From Actinomortierella ambigua (lineage: Eukaryota; Mortierellomycota; Mortierellomycetes; Mortierellales; Mortierellaceae): a DNA stretch of 12,932 nucleotides. The position numbers were made by a program, and so were the translations under genes. The notes beneath the pieces are model-generated. The model was not told the origin of the DNA. It saw only the letters and a list, made by a program, of their open reading frames with translations, and did not search any database. Position 1 is the first letter of the stretch. Every line of letters starts with the position of its first letter. Shown here piece by piece: positions 1 through 8,300 of the stretch. The DNA lies in assembly GCA_016098155.1 (NCBI GenBank), contig JAAAJB010000783.1:1-12932 (forward strand), read 5' to 3'.

Positions 1-2
1 CA

Positions 3-728
3 CGTATCTCTACGTCATCTGCCGTCTCGATGGCCAGCCATTGCACGGCAGCAGCAGCCGGTGCCACGGCAATGTCCGCTTCTCCCGCTCCATCGCCATC
101 CATGTCGGCCGTGAAAACATCGTCCTCGACACCAAAGCCAAAGCTGCTTCGATACATCCGATTCTCCCGTCTGGCCACGTCGGTCCTCGAGTTTAGGAAT
201 TTCCAGGGTCAGTACGAATACTTGGAAGTGCAGCCGCTGCGGAACTACATCGAGCACAAGCTCAACAGCACAGACCCTCAGGACTCGGAGCGCAACTATC
301 GCAAGAGCTATGCTATCGAGCCACGGTACCATCCACCAGCACCTCCGGGAACAGCGCTCCCACCCCCTGGTCATTACCGACCGATGCCGACGTCGTACCT
401 GCCGCAATCGGCGATTGGAGGCGGTGCCCAATCCTCACAAACACAACAACAACAACAGCATCATACGACTTCATCTTCTTCATCTTCTTCGCATCGCGCC
501 CAACACCAATCTATGCCATCGCAACCTTCGTCCAGTGTACAGCATTCCCGAACATCCTCCCAATCATCTACCTACCTCTCTGGCGGAGGCATGGCGACGG
601 CCGTGTTTAATCCTCATCACTCGCATCCGGTTCCTCCACCACCGCCTCCCAAGGTCCCGACATCGACCAAGGCCAACAAGTTTTCGAGGCTTTGGAGAAG
701 TGGACGGACGTATAGTAAGCAGCCTTGA
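3..728 (+). CDS. RasGEF (Ras guanine-nucleotide exchange factor), C-terminal part; 5' end outside window
   Basis: The frame is open from the left edge to the TGA at 726-728, so this is the last ~241 codons of a gene that starts further left; the ATG at 30 is probably internal. Codons from about 144 to 324 encode a segment starting LLRYIRFSRLATSV and ending YRKSYAIEPR. This fits the last helices of the catalytic Cdc25-type RasGEF domain, which typically has a 'FSK.. ..Y' helix, a 'Y..L..VP.L..yI' strand/helix and an S-x-x-x-EPR end. The family loads GTP onto Ras-type GTPases at membranes. Before the segment is an Ala/Ser/Pro-rich insert. After it comes a ~130-residue disordered tail with a Q5 run, a Ser7 run and a Pro7 run, ending in a basic patch (KANKFSRLWRSGRTYSKQP). 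No intron is visible. The family call rests on motif memory of the end of one domain, so it is likely but not certain. Confidence 0.68.
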   Translation, partial: RISTSSAVSMASHCTAAAAGATAMSASPAPSPSMSAVKTSSSTPKPKLLRYIRFSRLATSVLEFRNFQGQYEYLEVQPLRNYIEHKLNSTDPQDSERNYRKSYAIEPRYHPPAPPGTALPPPGHYRPMPTSYLPQSAIGGGAQSSQTQQQQQHHTTSSSSSSSHRAQHQSMPSQPSSSVQHSRTSSQSSTYLSGGGMATAVFNPHHSHPVPPPPPPKVPTSTKANKFSRLWRSGRTYSKQP

Positions 729-1257
729 AGGAAAAATAATATTAGATCTAAAAAAAATCAAACACCCACACACACCATCTCCCCCCCTCTCCCTCTCTCT
801 CTCTCTCTTCCTTAAAACCTATTGGTAATATATCTTTAGTTTCTTCTCTTTTTCCTCTTGATTTCATGTAATGGGTGCGTTGAAGTAATGTTGCGAAGGA
901 TGAGTAAGGGAACGCGAGGGTCCTTAGAGGATCGATATCTTGCCAATTATCTACATGTGGCATCAAAAAACGCGTTTGCCTTCTGCAAAAATAAAAGAGA
1001 GAGGCCTTCAGGTCTAAACCATTAGAGACTACCCCCTGCCCCTCGGACTTGAGCATCCTGCTGAACGACCCAACGCAATTTGACCAACGAAAGAAGAGAC
1101 AGCACCTCTATGTACATTCATTGACATAGCATTCATGATTGTCACAGCCTCAACCTTTAACATGCGTTTCGTCGCCTTTCGACCCTTCCGGCTCGTTAAC
1201 ATATGCACATAGTAACCCCCTTATTGTTTATGAAAAATAGGCAAACACTTTTTTTTT
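729..1257. other. Intergenic spacer with RasGEF 3' UTR
   Basis: I see no convincing gene. Just after the RasGEF stop there is an A-rich stretch and a pyrimidine tract (CT-rich, 779-812). An AATAAA hexamer at 990-995, about 260 bases after the stop, could serve as the poly(A) signal of the RasGEF mRNA. A T10 run ends at about 1259; read on the minus strand it is an A-run right after the stop of the next hypothetical gene. Confidence 0.5.
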
Positions 1258-1430
1258 TTATTTCGGGTTATCAATCTCATCGAGAACCTTCACCAACTCT
1301 GCAAGCTCCACGTCGTTTAGGCATGCACCATGGCTCTCAAGGCTTGCATTTCCTTCTCAAGGAGACCGAGCACGAGTAGGCGTACTCGTGCGTAAAGTTC
1401 GTTGGACACAATCGCAGGCAGTTCTTCCTC
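1258..1430 (-). pseudogene. C-terminal piece of a hypothetical minus-strand gene, with a frameshift
   Basis: On the minus strand a helical, coding-looking stretch begins at about 1433 (VEEELPAIVSNELYARVRLL, then LVLGLLEKEMQALRAMVHA) and stops at 1317-1319. One base out of phase, the next stretch reads LNDVELAELVKVLDEIDNPK and stops at 1258-1260. The two join smoothly into one amphipathic acidic helix if a single base has been lost near 1320, so the copy looks frameshifted. The stop is followed at once on the minus strand by a run of A. It lies just downstream of the foldback at 1428-1723 and may be the end of the coiled-coil gene that starts at 2296. I do not recognise the family. It could also be an unrelated small remnant. 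Confidence 0.35.
1370..1391. repeat. Short perfect inverted repeat (9-bp stem, 4-nt loop)
   Basis: GCACGAGTA at 1370-1378 is the exact reverse complement of TACTCGTGC at 1383-1391, with GGCG between. It lies inside the coding-looking minus-strand piece (the ARVRLLVLG codons), so it may be a by-product of coding sequence. Confidence 0.6.
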
Positions 1431-1723
1431 CACCCTCTCACATACACTCTTCTCTCGGTTCTCTCCCCCCCCCCCCAAACACACACAATAAATGCCAAAA
1501 AAAAAAAACCACCGAAACAAAGACCCCGCATGCGGACAACAAGGGGGCGAGGCGTAAGATTTTGGCGAAAGCCGTCCGATAATTCGGGATCCTCGCTTTC
1601 ACCAAAACCTACGCCTCACTCCCTTGTTGTCCGCCTGCGGGGTCTTTATTTCGGTGGCATTTATTGTGTGTGTTTGGAGGGGGGGGGGAGAACCGAGAGA
1701 AGAGTGTATGTGAGAGGGTGGAG
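1428..1723. repeat. Large foldback: ~296-bp inverted repeat with 22-nt spacer
   Basis: The left arm (1428-1572) and right arm (1595-1723) are reverse complements over nearly their whole length. The outer ~68 bases match almost perfectly, from CTCCACCCTCTCACATACAC through the C/G homopolymer to AATAAATGCC. The inner ~60 bases differ at only a few positions. The left arm is longer because it carries an extra A12 run (about 1497-1508), and the homopolymers differ slightly (C12 against G8-10 with one A). The spacer is 1573-1594. I see no transposase and no clear target-site duplication (the flanks are ...GTTCTTC and TAAGAG...). It could be a MITE-like foldback element, a local inverted duplication, or a hairpin locus. 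RNA read through it would form a long double-stranded stem. Confidence 0.85.
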
Positions 1724-2296
1724 TAAGAGAGGAGGGGCGGGACAGAGTAAAAAGAGAAGAAGAGAAAGACGAAAAGAAGAGAAGAGAAAGGCTAGTCGAC
1801 TATTTCGAGTCCAAAAAAAAAATCTCTCGAGGGTGTTCATTCGGTCTGGCAGATCGGTGGGCTGTGGCGGCACTGGGGCCTGCGCCTCTGCCTCTGCCCT
1901 TGCCCTCCCCTTCGTCAGCTCCTCCACCCTAGCCACCCTCGCAGCTAGCGCCTTCACCTGGGCCCTCTGCTCGCCCACCTCTTCGCGAAATATGGCGATC
2001 TCCTCCACGGTGTCCGTAATAATGGGATCGTCCTTCAACATATCCAGGTGCTTGTTGGCGAGCTGCTGGGTGATATGATTGGCGACCTCTGTCGCCAGTA
2101 GCTCCCTCGTGTACGCAGGACTGGCCGCCTGCAGCGCCAGCTGGGCCTCCTCCTTGATGACGGCCTTAATGTCATCGGAGACGGTGATCGACCATGTGTT
2201 CATAATGGTCGATGATGATCCCTCCTCGTCGGTCAGTGGCAGTTCACTGCCACCTCCCTTCTTGGAACCCTGACGCCCGGCGGCATCGGGGTTCAT
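1661..2296 (-). CDS. Hypothetical coiled-coil protein; 3' end uncertain or interrupted
   Basis: The minus-strand frame is read from ATG at 2294-2296 (MNPDAAGRQGSKKGGGSELP). It gives an acidic, Ser/Gly-rich head, then a helical part with VSDDIKAVIKEEAQLALQ and LLATEVANHITQQLANKHLD, a KDDPIITDTVEEIA segment, and a heptad-rich stretch (EEVGEQRAQVKALAARVARV) ending in a charged Ala/Glu/Arg tail. Coding character ends near 1826 (DLPDRMNTLER). The remaining ~55 codons up to the stop at 1661 are pyrimidine-rich and read as low-complexity hydrophobic sequence. That part is probably intron or foldback arm, and the real C-terminus may lie at 1258-1430. The same frame is open upstream to 2455, but codons before 2296 look like leader sequence. 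I do not recognise the family; an accessory ORF of a repeat element is possible. Confidence refers to a real coding stretch at 1826-2296. Confidence 0.45.
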   Translation of the reverse strand: MNPDAAGRQGSKKGGGSELPLTDEEGSSSTIMNTWSITVSDDIKAVIKEEAQLALQAASPAYTRELLATEVANHITQQLANKHLDMLKDDPIITDTVEEIAIFREEVGEQRAQVKALAARVARVEELTKGRARAEAEAQAPVPPQPTDLPDRMNTLERFFFWTRNSRLAFLFSSFRLSLLLFLLCPAPPLLLHPLTYTLLSVLPPPSKHTQ

Positions 2297-2597
2297 CGTC
2301 GATGACGACGGCGACGATGATGACGACGGCAAACTGGCGCGATTTCTGGACGTGTTGTGGAAATGGCAGAGGTTGGAGATACAAGAAGAGGTAAAAAAAA
2401 CACCGAAAATCGAGAGGCCGCTCATTTTATGACTGACGATCCGAAAGGCAATCAATCACCTAATAATACACCCATCAACAAAGGCTATCAAATGGTCATA
2501 AGAATAGACTCAAGACAACACACTCAAGACATGGTGGACATTGTTCGTTCAGATGAAAGAAAACACAGATTTACAAAGCAAATACGGAGCTACATGT
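2297..2597. other. Spacer upstream of the hypothetical coiled-coil gene
   Basis: It is A/T-richer than the flanking coding-like stretches, with no frame that looks coding on either strand. The stretch just before the ATG at 2296 is rich in (GAY)n on the plus strand, which reads as poly-Ser on the minus strand and is more likely leader than protein. Confidence 0.4.
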
Positions 2598-2834
2598 TCA
2601 ACAAGGAAGCTTGACAGATGAGAGTATATTGAAGTTCCACTGCTGGGGAGGTGGCAAGTGTTGTGGAATCCCCCAGTGAGACGAACCTTGCGCCGGACGC
2701 CTACCTAGCGCGCCTTGGCTTAGCAGCTCCAACGTCCGCAGCTCCAGCAGCCTAACCCGCTTCTCCAGGTCCCGCATAATCTCTCTATCGGTGGGTGTGC
2801 CTGCCATACCCATGATGTGAAAGCGGTCGCTCAA
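2598..2834 (-). pseudogene. Small helical ORF fragment of unknown origin
   Basis: A 78-codon minus-strand frame contains a plausible coiled-coil helix, TDREIMRDLEKRVRLLELRT followed by LELLSQGALGRRPAQG, then a Pro/Gln-rich end. The helix (about 2680-2790) has clear heptad spacing of Leu/Val and alternating charge, unlike the surrounding spacer. No family is recognised. It may be a detached exon or a remnant of the same repeat family as the gene at 1661-2296. A chance frame cannot be excluded. Confidence 0.25.
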
Positions 2835-3076
2835 TTTGTCAGTGTGCGATTGCTGGTCATTGCAAATTTGACCGCAAGCTATGAAAGACAGTGAATATTT
2901 TGTACAGTTATCTAGGGCGGTCGATTGTACTATGCATTTTGATGATAGGCGTGTATGCCCACTCTATCTGTCTATCTCTCTACGCTTCACCATTCAGCAG
3001 GATGGTGTACAGGGAAGGGAGAGGTTGTAAGTGTTTAGAGAAAAAAGAGATAGAGCACTGGGAAGAGTTTTAACTT
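2835..3076. other. Spacer, nothing recognised
   Basis: A/T-rich, with simple TCTATCTG-type repeats around 2962-2985. No coding-looking frame is seen on either strand. Confidence 0.4.
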
Positions 3077-3830
3077 TTAAGGCGCAATGAGCTTGCTTGT
3101 GCTGTCCATCTTGTGGTATATGCCATCCTCGTAGTAGGAGGTGTCTGGTGAGTGATGAAAACCATGACCACCAAGCCAGTGTTGGTCCCATAACGCTGGA
3201 TCTTGAGTGCAGTGTAACTCGAACGTTGCTACCCAGCAGTCGCCACGCACTTCCTTCTCGGATGCCTCCTCCTTCAGGAAACGAACATACTGGTGGCTGA
3301 TGAGTTGAATGAGGTTTCTAACGAGCTGCTTTGACATTATCCCATAATACAGGCTACGAACTGACTAGTCCAATGGTAGCGTGGACATTTGCTATGGACT
3401 TCTCTTTGATATCGCATGTTCCAGTGCACTATGGATGAAGCGCAGGCTGCCGGAGATGTCGCTGTGCGTCGGTGAATAGCAGCGGGCTCCGCTGCATCAG
3501 CCCTGCGCTTCCGCTGACTGAGCATCACGATGGCATCGTCCCTTATGCGGCACTGGTCCTCCTATGTCGTAGAGTACCGCCAAACGTGATGGTTGTCCTC
3601 TTCCTCCGTCCCGCACTGTCTGCGGGTCATCGTCGGGTACAGTGGCGGTTGGTGAGCGTCCGATATTGAGGGTCAGAAACATGCCAAGAAGTATTTTTTT
3701 TTTGACCCTGTACGTCCACTTCTGGGTGCCGGCTCGGTTATTCTGGAACAATGTTTTCATGAAAAATGGATAACATCGAACACCATTCCGTGTTGTTCAT
3801 GTCGCGGATTCTGCGCAGCATATGCCGTTG
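3077..3830 (-). mobile_element. Decayed non-LTR (LINE-type) retrotransposon, C-terminal end of the RT polyprotein
   Basis: On the minus strand a stretch from 3630 to about 3565 reads MTRRQCGTEEEDNHHVWRYS and then hits a stop. It resembles the zinc-knuckle found after the reverse transcriptase in many LINEs (C-x2-C-G ... E-D-x-x-H-V-W-x-C). The first Cys is replaced by Arg and the last by Tyr. It is preceded, with frame changes, by LYPT (the '..DLYPTP.C..C' lead-in) and by KKKILLGMFLTLN around 3680-3700, which fits the '..K.LLG.LPTL' segment usual just upstream. About 200 codons further on, MSKQLVRNLIQLISHQYVRF (from 3337) fits the terminal helix. At least three frame changes and several stops are needed, so it is dead. 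No RT catalytic core is visible. The family assignment rests on motif order and is moderately sure. Confidence 0.5.
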
Positions 3831-4089
3831 GTGCGCCACGCCCAATGGTGGGGACTGTATTTAGTCGGTGCTGTTGAGACGAGCGAAGCTTCGTATGTCC
3901 TTTTGCGGCGCCAGGTCGACATGCCAGGCCGTTTCCTCTGTGAGGGGACGCGCTCGTTGCGAGTGTTACCTGTATGTCCCCGTTTCCAGAAGAGAGTCAC
4001 CGTTTCTCGACCAACTCGTGCACCGTAACCAGTATGACCGCAAACTTGCTTTGGAACATACCTTTTTTCGCGAGAGAGCGGCGTCCCTA

Positions 4090-4399
4090 TGTACAACCAG
4101 GTACTGATACTGCTCCCGCCATTACTGTTCCTCCTGTCGCTGAGCCTCCCATGTAGACTCGAAACCAGTCTGCATTCGAGTCAACATTCTGCCGTTCCAG
4201 TTAATGTTGTCCCTACGACGCGCTTCATGAGGTGGTCGAGCGTCGGAAAGTTCGCGCTCATGACGAGCTTGGTCCTGGAGAAAATGTAGTCCTCCATCAT
4301 CTGCTGGAGTTCATTTGCGTGGTCATGCCAGATCTCCTGGTGTCCTGCTGTCTGGTCTTGGTGACAGCTAGAGTGTTGCTGTTTGTCCAGTCGTTGGTC
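4090..4399 (-). pseudogene. Broken exon(s) of an unidentified protein
   Basis: On the minus strand a pyrimidine tract followed by CTGTAG at 4400-4405 makes a good splice acceptor. The frame opening at 4399 in phase 0 reads as a charged helical protein: DQRLDKQQHSSCHQDQTAGH, then EIWHDHANELQQMMEDYIFS and TKLVMSANFPTLDHLMKRVV. It stops at 4181-4183. In another frame coding character continues (RMLTRMQTGFESTWEAQRQE, then EQ-stop-WREQYQYLVVHRD) down to about 4090. A frameshift plus a stop therefore separate parts of one former protein. I do not recognise the family. Its position just upstream of the LINE remnant on the same strand allows either a host gene broken by the insertion or another repeat's ORF. 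Confidence 0.35.
4156..4182. repeat. Short inverted repeat (8-bp stem)
   Basis: GACTCGAA at 4156-4163 is the reverse complement of TTCGAGTC at 4175-4182, with an 11-nt loop. It lies in the broken exon region and has no assigned function. Confidence 0.5.
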
Positions 4400-4405
4400 C
4401 TACAG

Positions 4406-5399
4406 AGAGAAGGGAGGGGAGAGAGAGAGCGAGTGAGAAAAGGAGAATGTGAGATTCCATGGAATGGGGCCACCCCTTGCACGCGTCTCTGCGCCTAACG
4501 GAGTTTGAAATGCAGTACAACCCCTGTGAGAGTTCCCTCTTCCACCCAGCCTCTCGATACAACATCAAAGAGGCCGACGGGTTACAGAAGGCCTGCATCC
4601 CGAGTCTTGAGTGCTCCAGCATGCAACCATAGTCTACTCCGTCCCGGCTTGACGTGTTTGACTACTGTACACACTATAATACCTAGGTTCAACGCAACAA
4701 GAGCAAAAGGAACAAATGCTGTGTTGTGTCTCCATATTCACGCGACACTCAACTCGGATGTCGAGATCTCATTATAAAGAGGCACTCTTCGCTCCCGAGC
4801 AGTCTCCGTTTTTCGCACCATCTCTTCTTTGCCCTCTCCCCACACACACAGCAGGAAGGTGAGTGTGTGTTTTGCTCATGGATGTGACCGCTGAATCGGC
4901 CCTCATCCTCTCTCTCTCTCTCTCTCTCTCTAGCTCTCTCTAATGGTGGTACACGGTTTGGTCCACTAGCCATGGCGGCTCGCAGTCGGATCCCTGCCCA
5001 CACTCCCACATAAACCCCTCATAGTCCAGATATCTTTCTAGCGAGACTATGGCAGCCTTGAAACAGTCAAAAATGTTGTGATATACTCTCGTACAGCGCT
5101 GTATTGCAATGGAGATGGACATCCTAAAAGCAGGGGCCACCGCGAGTCAGCTGGTGGGCTTTGCATCTTGGAAGAGAGAACACAAAGATGTTTGTGGGAC
5201 TGGGGGACACACACAAACACACACACACAACGTTAAGCGGTGTAGTGAAGTGTTGCCCTGCCATCTCTGTTTTCATCTCCTTTCATCTTCCATCGCCTTC
5301 CACCTTGCCATTCCTGATCATTCCATTACTCCGTCTTCATAACCTTTTATTTTTTTTTACTACTTCTTACGCGCGCTATCGACAGGATTCAGGCCACAA
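4406..5399. other. Spacer with simple repeats and ambiguous coding-like stretches upstream of the kinase gene
   Basis: Contains a purine tract (4402-4447), which on the minus strand is the polypyrimidine part of a likely intron ending at 4400. It also has a (CT)n run at about 4907-4931, an (AC)n-like stretch at 5206-5229 and a T9 run near 5350. Around 4940-5190 both strands look partly coding. The plus strand has MEMDILKAGATASQLVGFAS from 5109; the minus strand has FKAAIVSLERYLDYEGFMWE ending at 4940. Neither connects to a neighbour by a clear in-phase splice. The plus-strand stretch could be an upstream exon of the kinase gene, the minus-strand one part of the decayed island. Confidence 0.35.
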
Positions 5400-8300
5400 A
5401 TGGTAAGAAACTACTGGTCCTTGCCACTCCACTCCCCCCTCTCCTCAGGTACAAGAATACTCACGCACCACCACCCCACTCTCTCTCACGCTCCTTTTCT
5501 CCCCCCCTCTTTCTCTTTCTCTCTTTGCCCCCTCGCGTCAACTCAACTCTACTCTACCTCACCCCACCCCACCCCCCTCCCCTCTACACCCAGTCGACTG
5601 GTTTAACTCTCGGCAATTTCATAGGTGATGGAGCGTACGGAGCAGTCTACCACGCACGTTGGGCGATGCGTCGTGTCGCCGTCAAAAAGTTCAAGCTCAC
5701 ACGGTCGGAGGCACGGCAGGCGACGGCCATCCAACAGGAGATTGATGTGTTGGAGCGGCTCCGGGACAAGCACGTCATCCAGTTTTACGGCACGACGTAC
5801 CACGACGACAATCTTGTGCTGGTGATGGAGTTTGCCGACGGCGGCAATCTCAGCGACGCCATTGATGGAGGGCGGCTACAGAACTGGGAGACCAAGCGAC
5901 GGATTGGGCTCGAGGTCGCGCGTGGACTGGCCTATATCCACCACGAGAATATCCTGCACCGCGACCTGAAGAGTGCCAACGTGTTGTTGACCCAACACCT
6001 GGTCGTCAAATTGGCCGATTTCGGCCTGGCCCTGGTCAAGACGAAATCGGCCTCCAAGTCCTCCGGCCGGACTTCGTCCAGTGGGACCTTGAAGGGGACG
6101 TTGCGATGGATGGCGCCCGAGCTGTTTGTTCGCAAACCGGCCTACTCGACCAAGTCGGACATCTTTGCGCTCGCCGTGGTCATGTGGGAGATGGCCGCCG
6201 ACTGTACGATGCCGTTCCAGGACCAGTTTGACAATGCCATGGTCGCCACGCTCATTTGCCGTGGCGAGCGTGAGGATATCCCCGAGGGCACACCGGACGA
6301 GTTTCGCGGCTGGATCGAGAAATGCTGGGACCACGACCCAGTCAAGCGACCCGAGGCCATAGAGTTGATTGAGGACGATGAGTTTGATGACTGTGGTTCG
6401 ACGGTCCTCTCGAGTCCTGGCCACACCGACGGCAGTGGGCGAGGAAGACCAGGCGCTGGGACCACGGTCGATGTCACTGAGGAATTCGAACGCGTGTCGC
6501 TCTCACCGCCGTGGAGCGCTGGTTCGGGTGGCGGGAACCGTAGTTCTGGGAGCCAGATGACTGGCGTTCGCACCAGCACCAGCAGTGACAGTGTCGGTCA
6601 TCGCAGCAACGCTAGCAGTAGCAGCATGAGCAGCGGCTCCACCATCATTGCGCCGCCGACGACCACTCCGATCACGATGAGCATGCTTCTGAGCCAGGCC
6701 GAGAGCGGTCAGGCCGAGGCCCAGGTGAGGCTCGCGACCAAGCTTCAGGACGGAGACGGGGTGGCCAAGGATCCCGTCGAGGCCCTGCGATGGTTCCGAC
6801 GCGCAGCCGACAAAGGCCATGCGAGGGCCCAGTTTGCGGTCGGGAGCGCCTACTACTATGGTCGGGGTACAGAGATCAACAATGACGAGAGTGCGGTCTG
6901 GTGCCGCAAAGCCGCCAGCCAGGGCCTGGCCGATGCGCAGAATCATCTTGGGTTTATGTACCAGCACGGGTTTGGTCTGCGGATGGACCACGCCCAGGCC
7001 ATTGTCTGGTACCGCAAGTCGGCCAGCCAAGGATTCCCCGCGGGGCAGTACAACCTCGGATGGATGTACTACAATGGCAAGGGGGTCGAGAAGAGGGACT
7101 TTCCCGAGGCCATGAAATGGTTCCGCAAGTCGGCCGATCAGGGCCATGCGGCCTCGCAAGACTATATAGGCTATATGTTGCAACACGGTCTCGGCATTGT
7201 GGCCAATCCTACCGAGGCCGTGGTCTGGTATCGAAAATCGGCGGGCCAGGGCAACATGGCGGCCCAGCGCAATCTCGGAGCCGTCTATCGCGATGGCACG
7301 GGCGTCGAACAGTCCTATACCGAGGCCATGACCTGGTACCGGAAAGCAGCGGACCAGGGCGATGCGGATGCGCAAAACAACATTGGGTTCATGTTCCAGC
7401 ATGGTCGTGGGGTGGCCACGGACAATGTCGTGGCCATTGACTGGTACCGCAAGTCGGCCAACCAAGGGTTTGCCCCGGGACAGTACAACCTTGGATGGAT
7501 GTATTATAACGGCAAGGGCACCGAGAAGGACCCTGCCGAGGCCATGAAATGGTATCGCAAATCGGCCGACCAGAACCATGCGGCCTCGCAGGACTATGTC
7601 GGCTACATGTACCAGTACGGCCTTGGCGTCAAGGTCGACTACGACGAGGCCGTGTCCTGGTACCGCAAGGCGGCCGACCAGGACAATGCAGCGGCCCAGC
7701 GGAACCTGGCTGTGATGTACCGTGACGGGCTCGGGGTCGGGAAGAGCCAGGCGGAAGCCTTATCTTGGTATCGCAAGGCGGCGACCAAAGGCGATGCAGA
7801 TGCACAGAACTACGTTGGGTTCATGTACCAGCATGGGCGCGGCGTGACGGCGAACCACGTCGAGGCCGTGATGTGGTACCGCAAGTCGGCCAACCAAGGG
7901 TTCGCCACGGGACAGTACAATCTTGGGTGGATGTACTACCATGGCAAGGGCACCCCCACCGGCCAGGAGGACTACAGCGAGGCTATGATGTGGTTCCGCA
8001 AGGCGGCCGACCAAGGGCATGCAGCCTCCCAGGACTTTTTGGGCAACATGTACCAGAACGGCTTTGGTGTCCCCGTCAACTATGCAGTGTCCGTGACCTG
8101 GTACCGCAAGGCGGCCGAGCAAGGCAACGCCGCCGCTCAACGCCACCTTGGAGCGATGTACCGGGATGGTTTCGGCGTCAACCAGGACTATGCAGAGGCA
8201 ATGATCTGGCAACTCAAAGCGGCGGAACAAGGCGATGCAGATGCACAAAACAGCGTCGGGTTCATGTTCCAGCATGGCCGTGGTGTGACTTCCGACCATC

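Noticed and set aside
15..431. Minus-strand 138-codon frame opposite the RasGEF end
   Set aside because: Antisense shadow of the repeat-rich, GC-rich RasGEF coding sequence, rich in Arg/Trp/Cys with no motif.
1530..2078. Plus-strand 182-codon frame over the foldback and hypothetical gene
   Set aside because: It runs across the palindrome and is dominated by Arg/Glu/Ala low complexity, being the antisense of the better-supported minus-strand coding stretch.
3358..3400. tRNA-like D-arm wording (CCAATGGTAGCG) near 3371
   Set aside because: No matching acceptor stem, anticodon stem or T-arm could be paired around it, and it falls inside the decayed LINE frame.
5525..5593. ATG at 5525 as the true start of the kinase
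   Set aside because: The 23 codons before the kinase domain are a pyrimidine tract (PPHPPPLYTQ) ending in a good acceptor CACCCAG, which fits intron better than protein.
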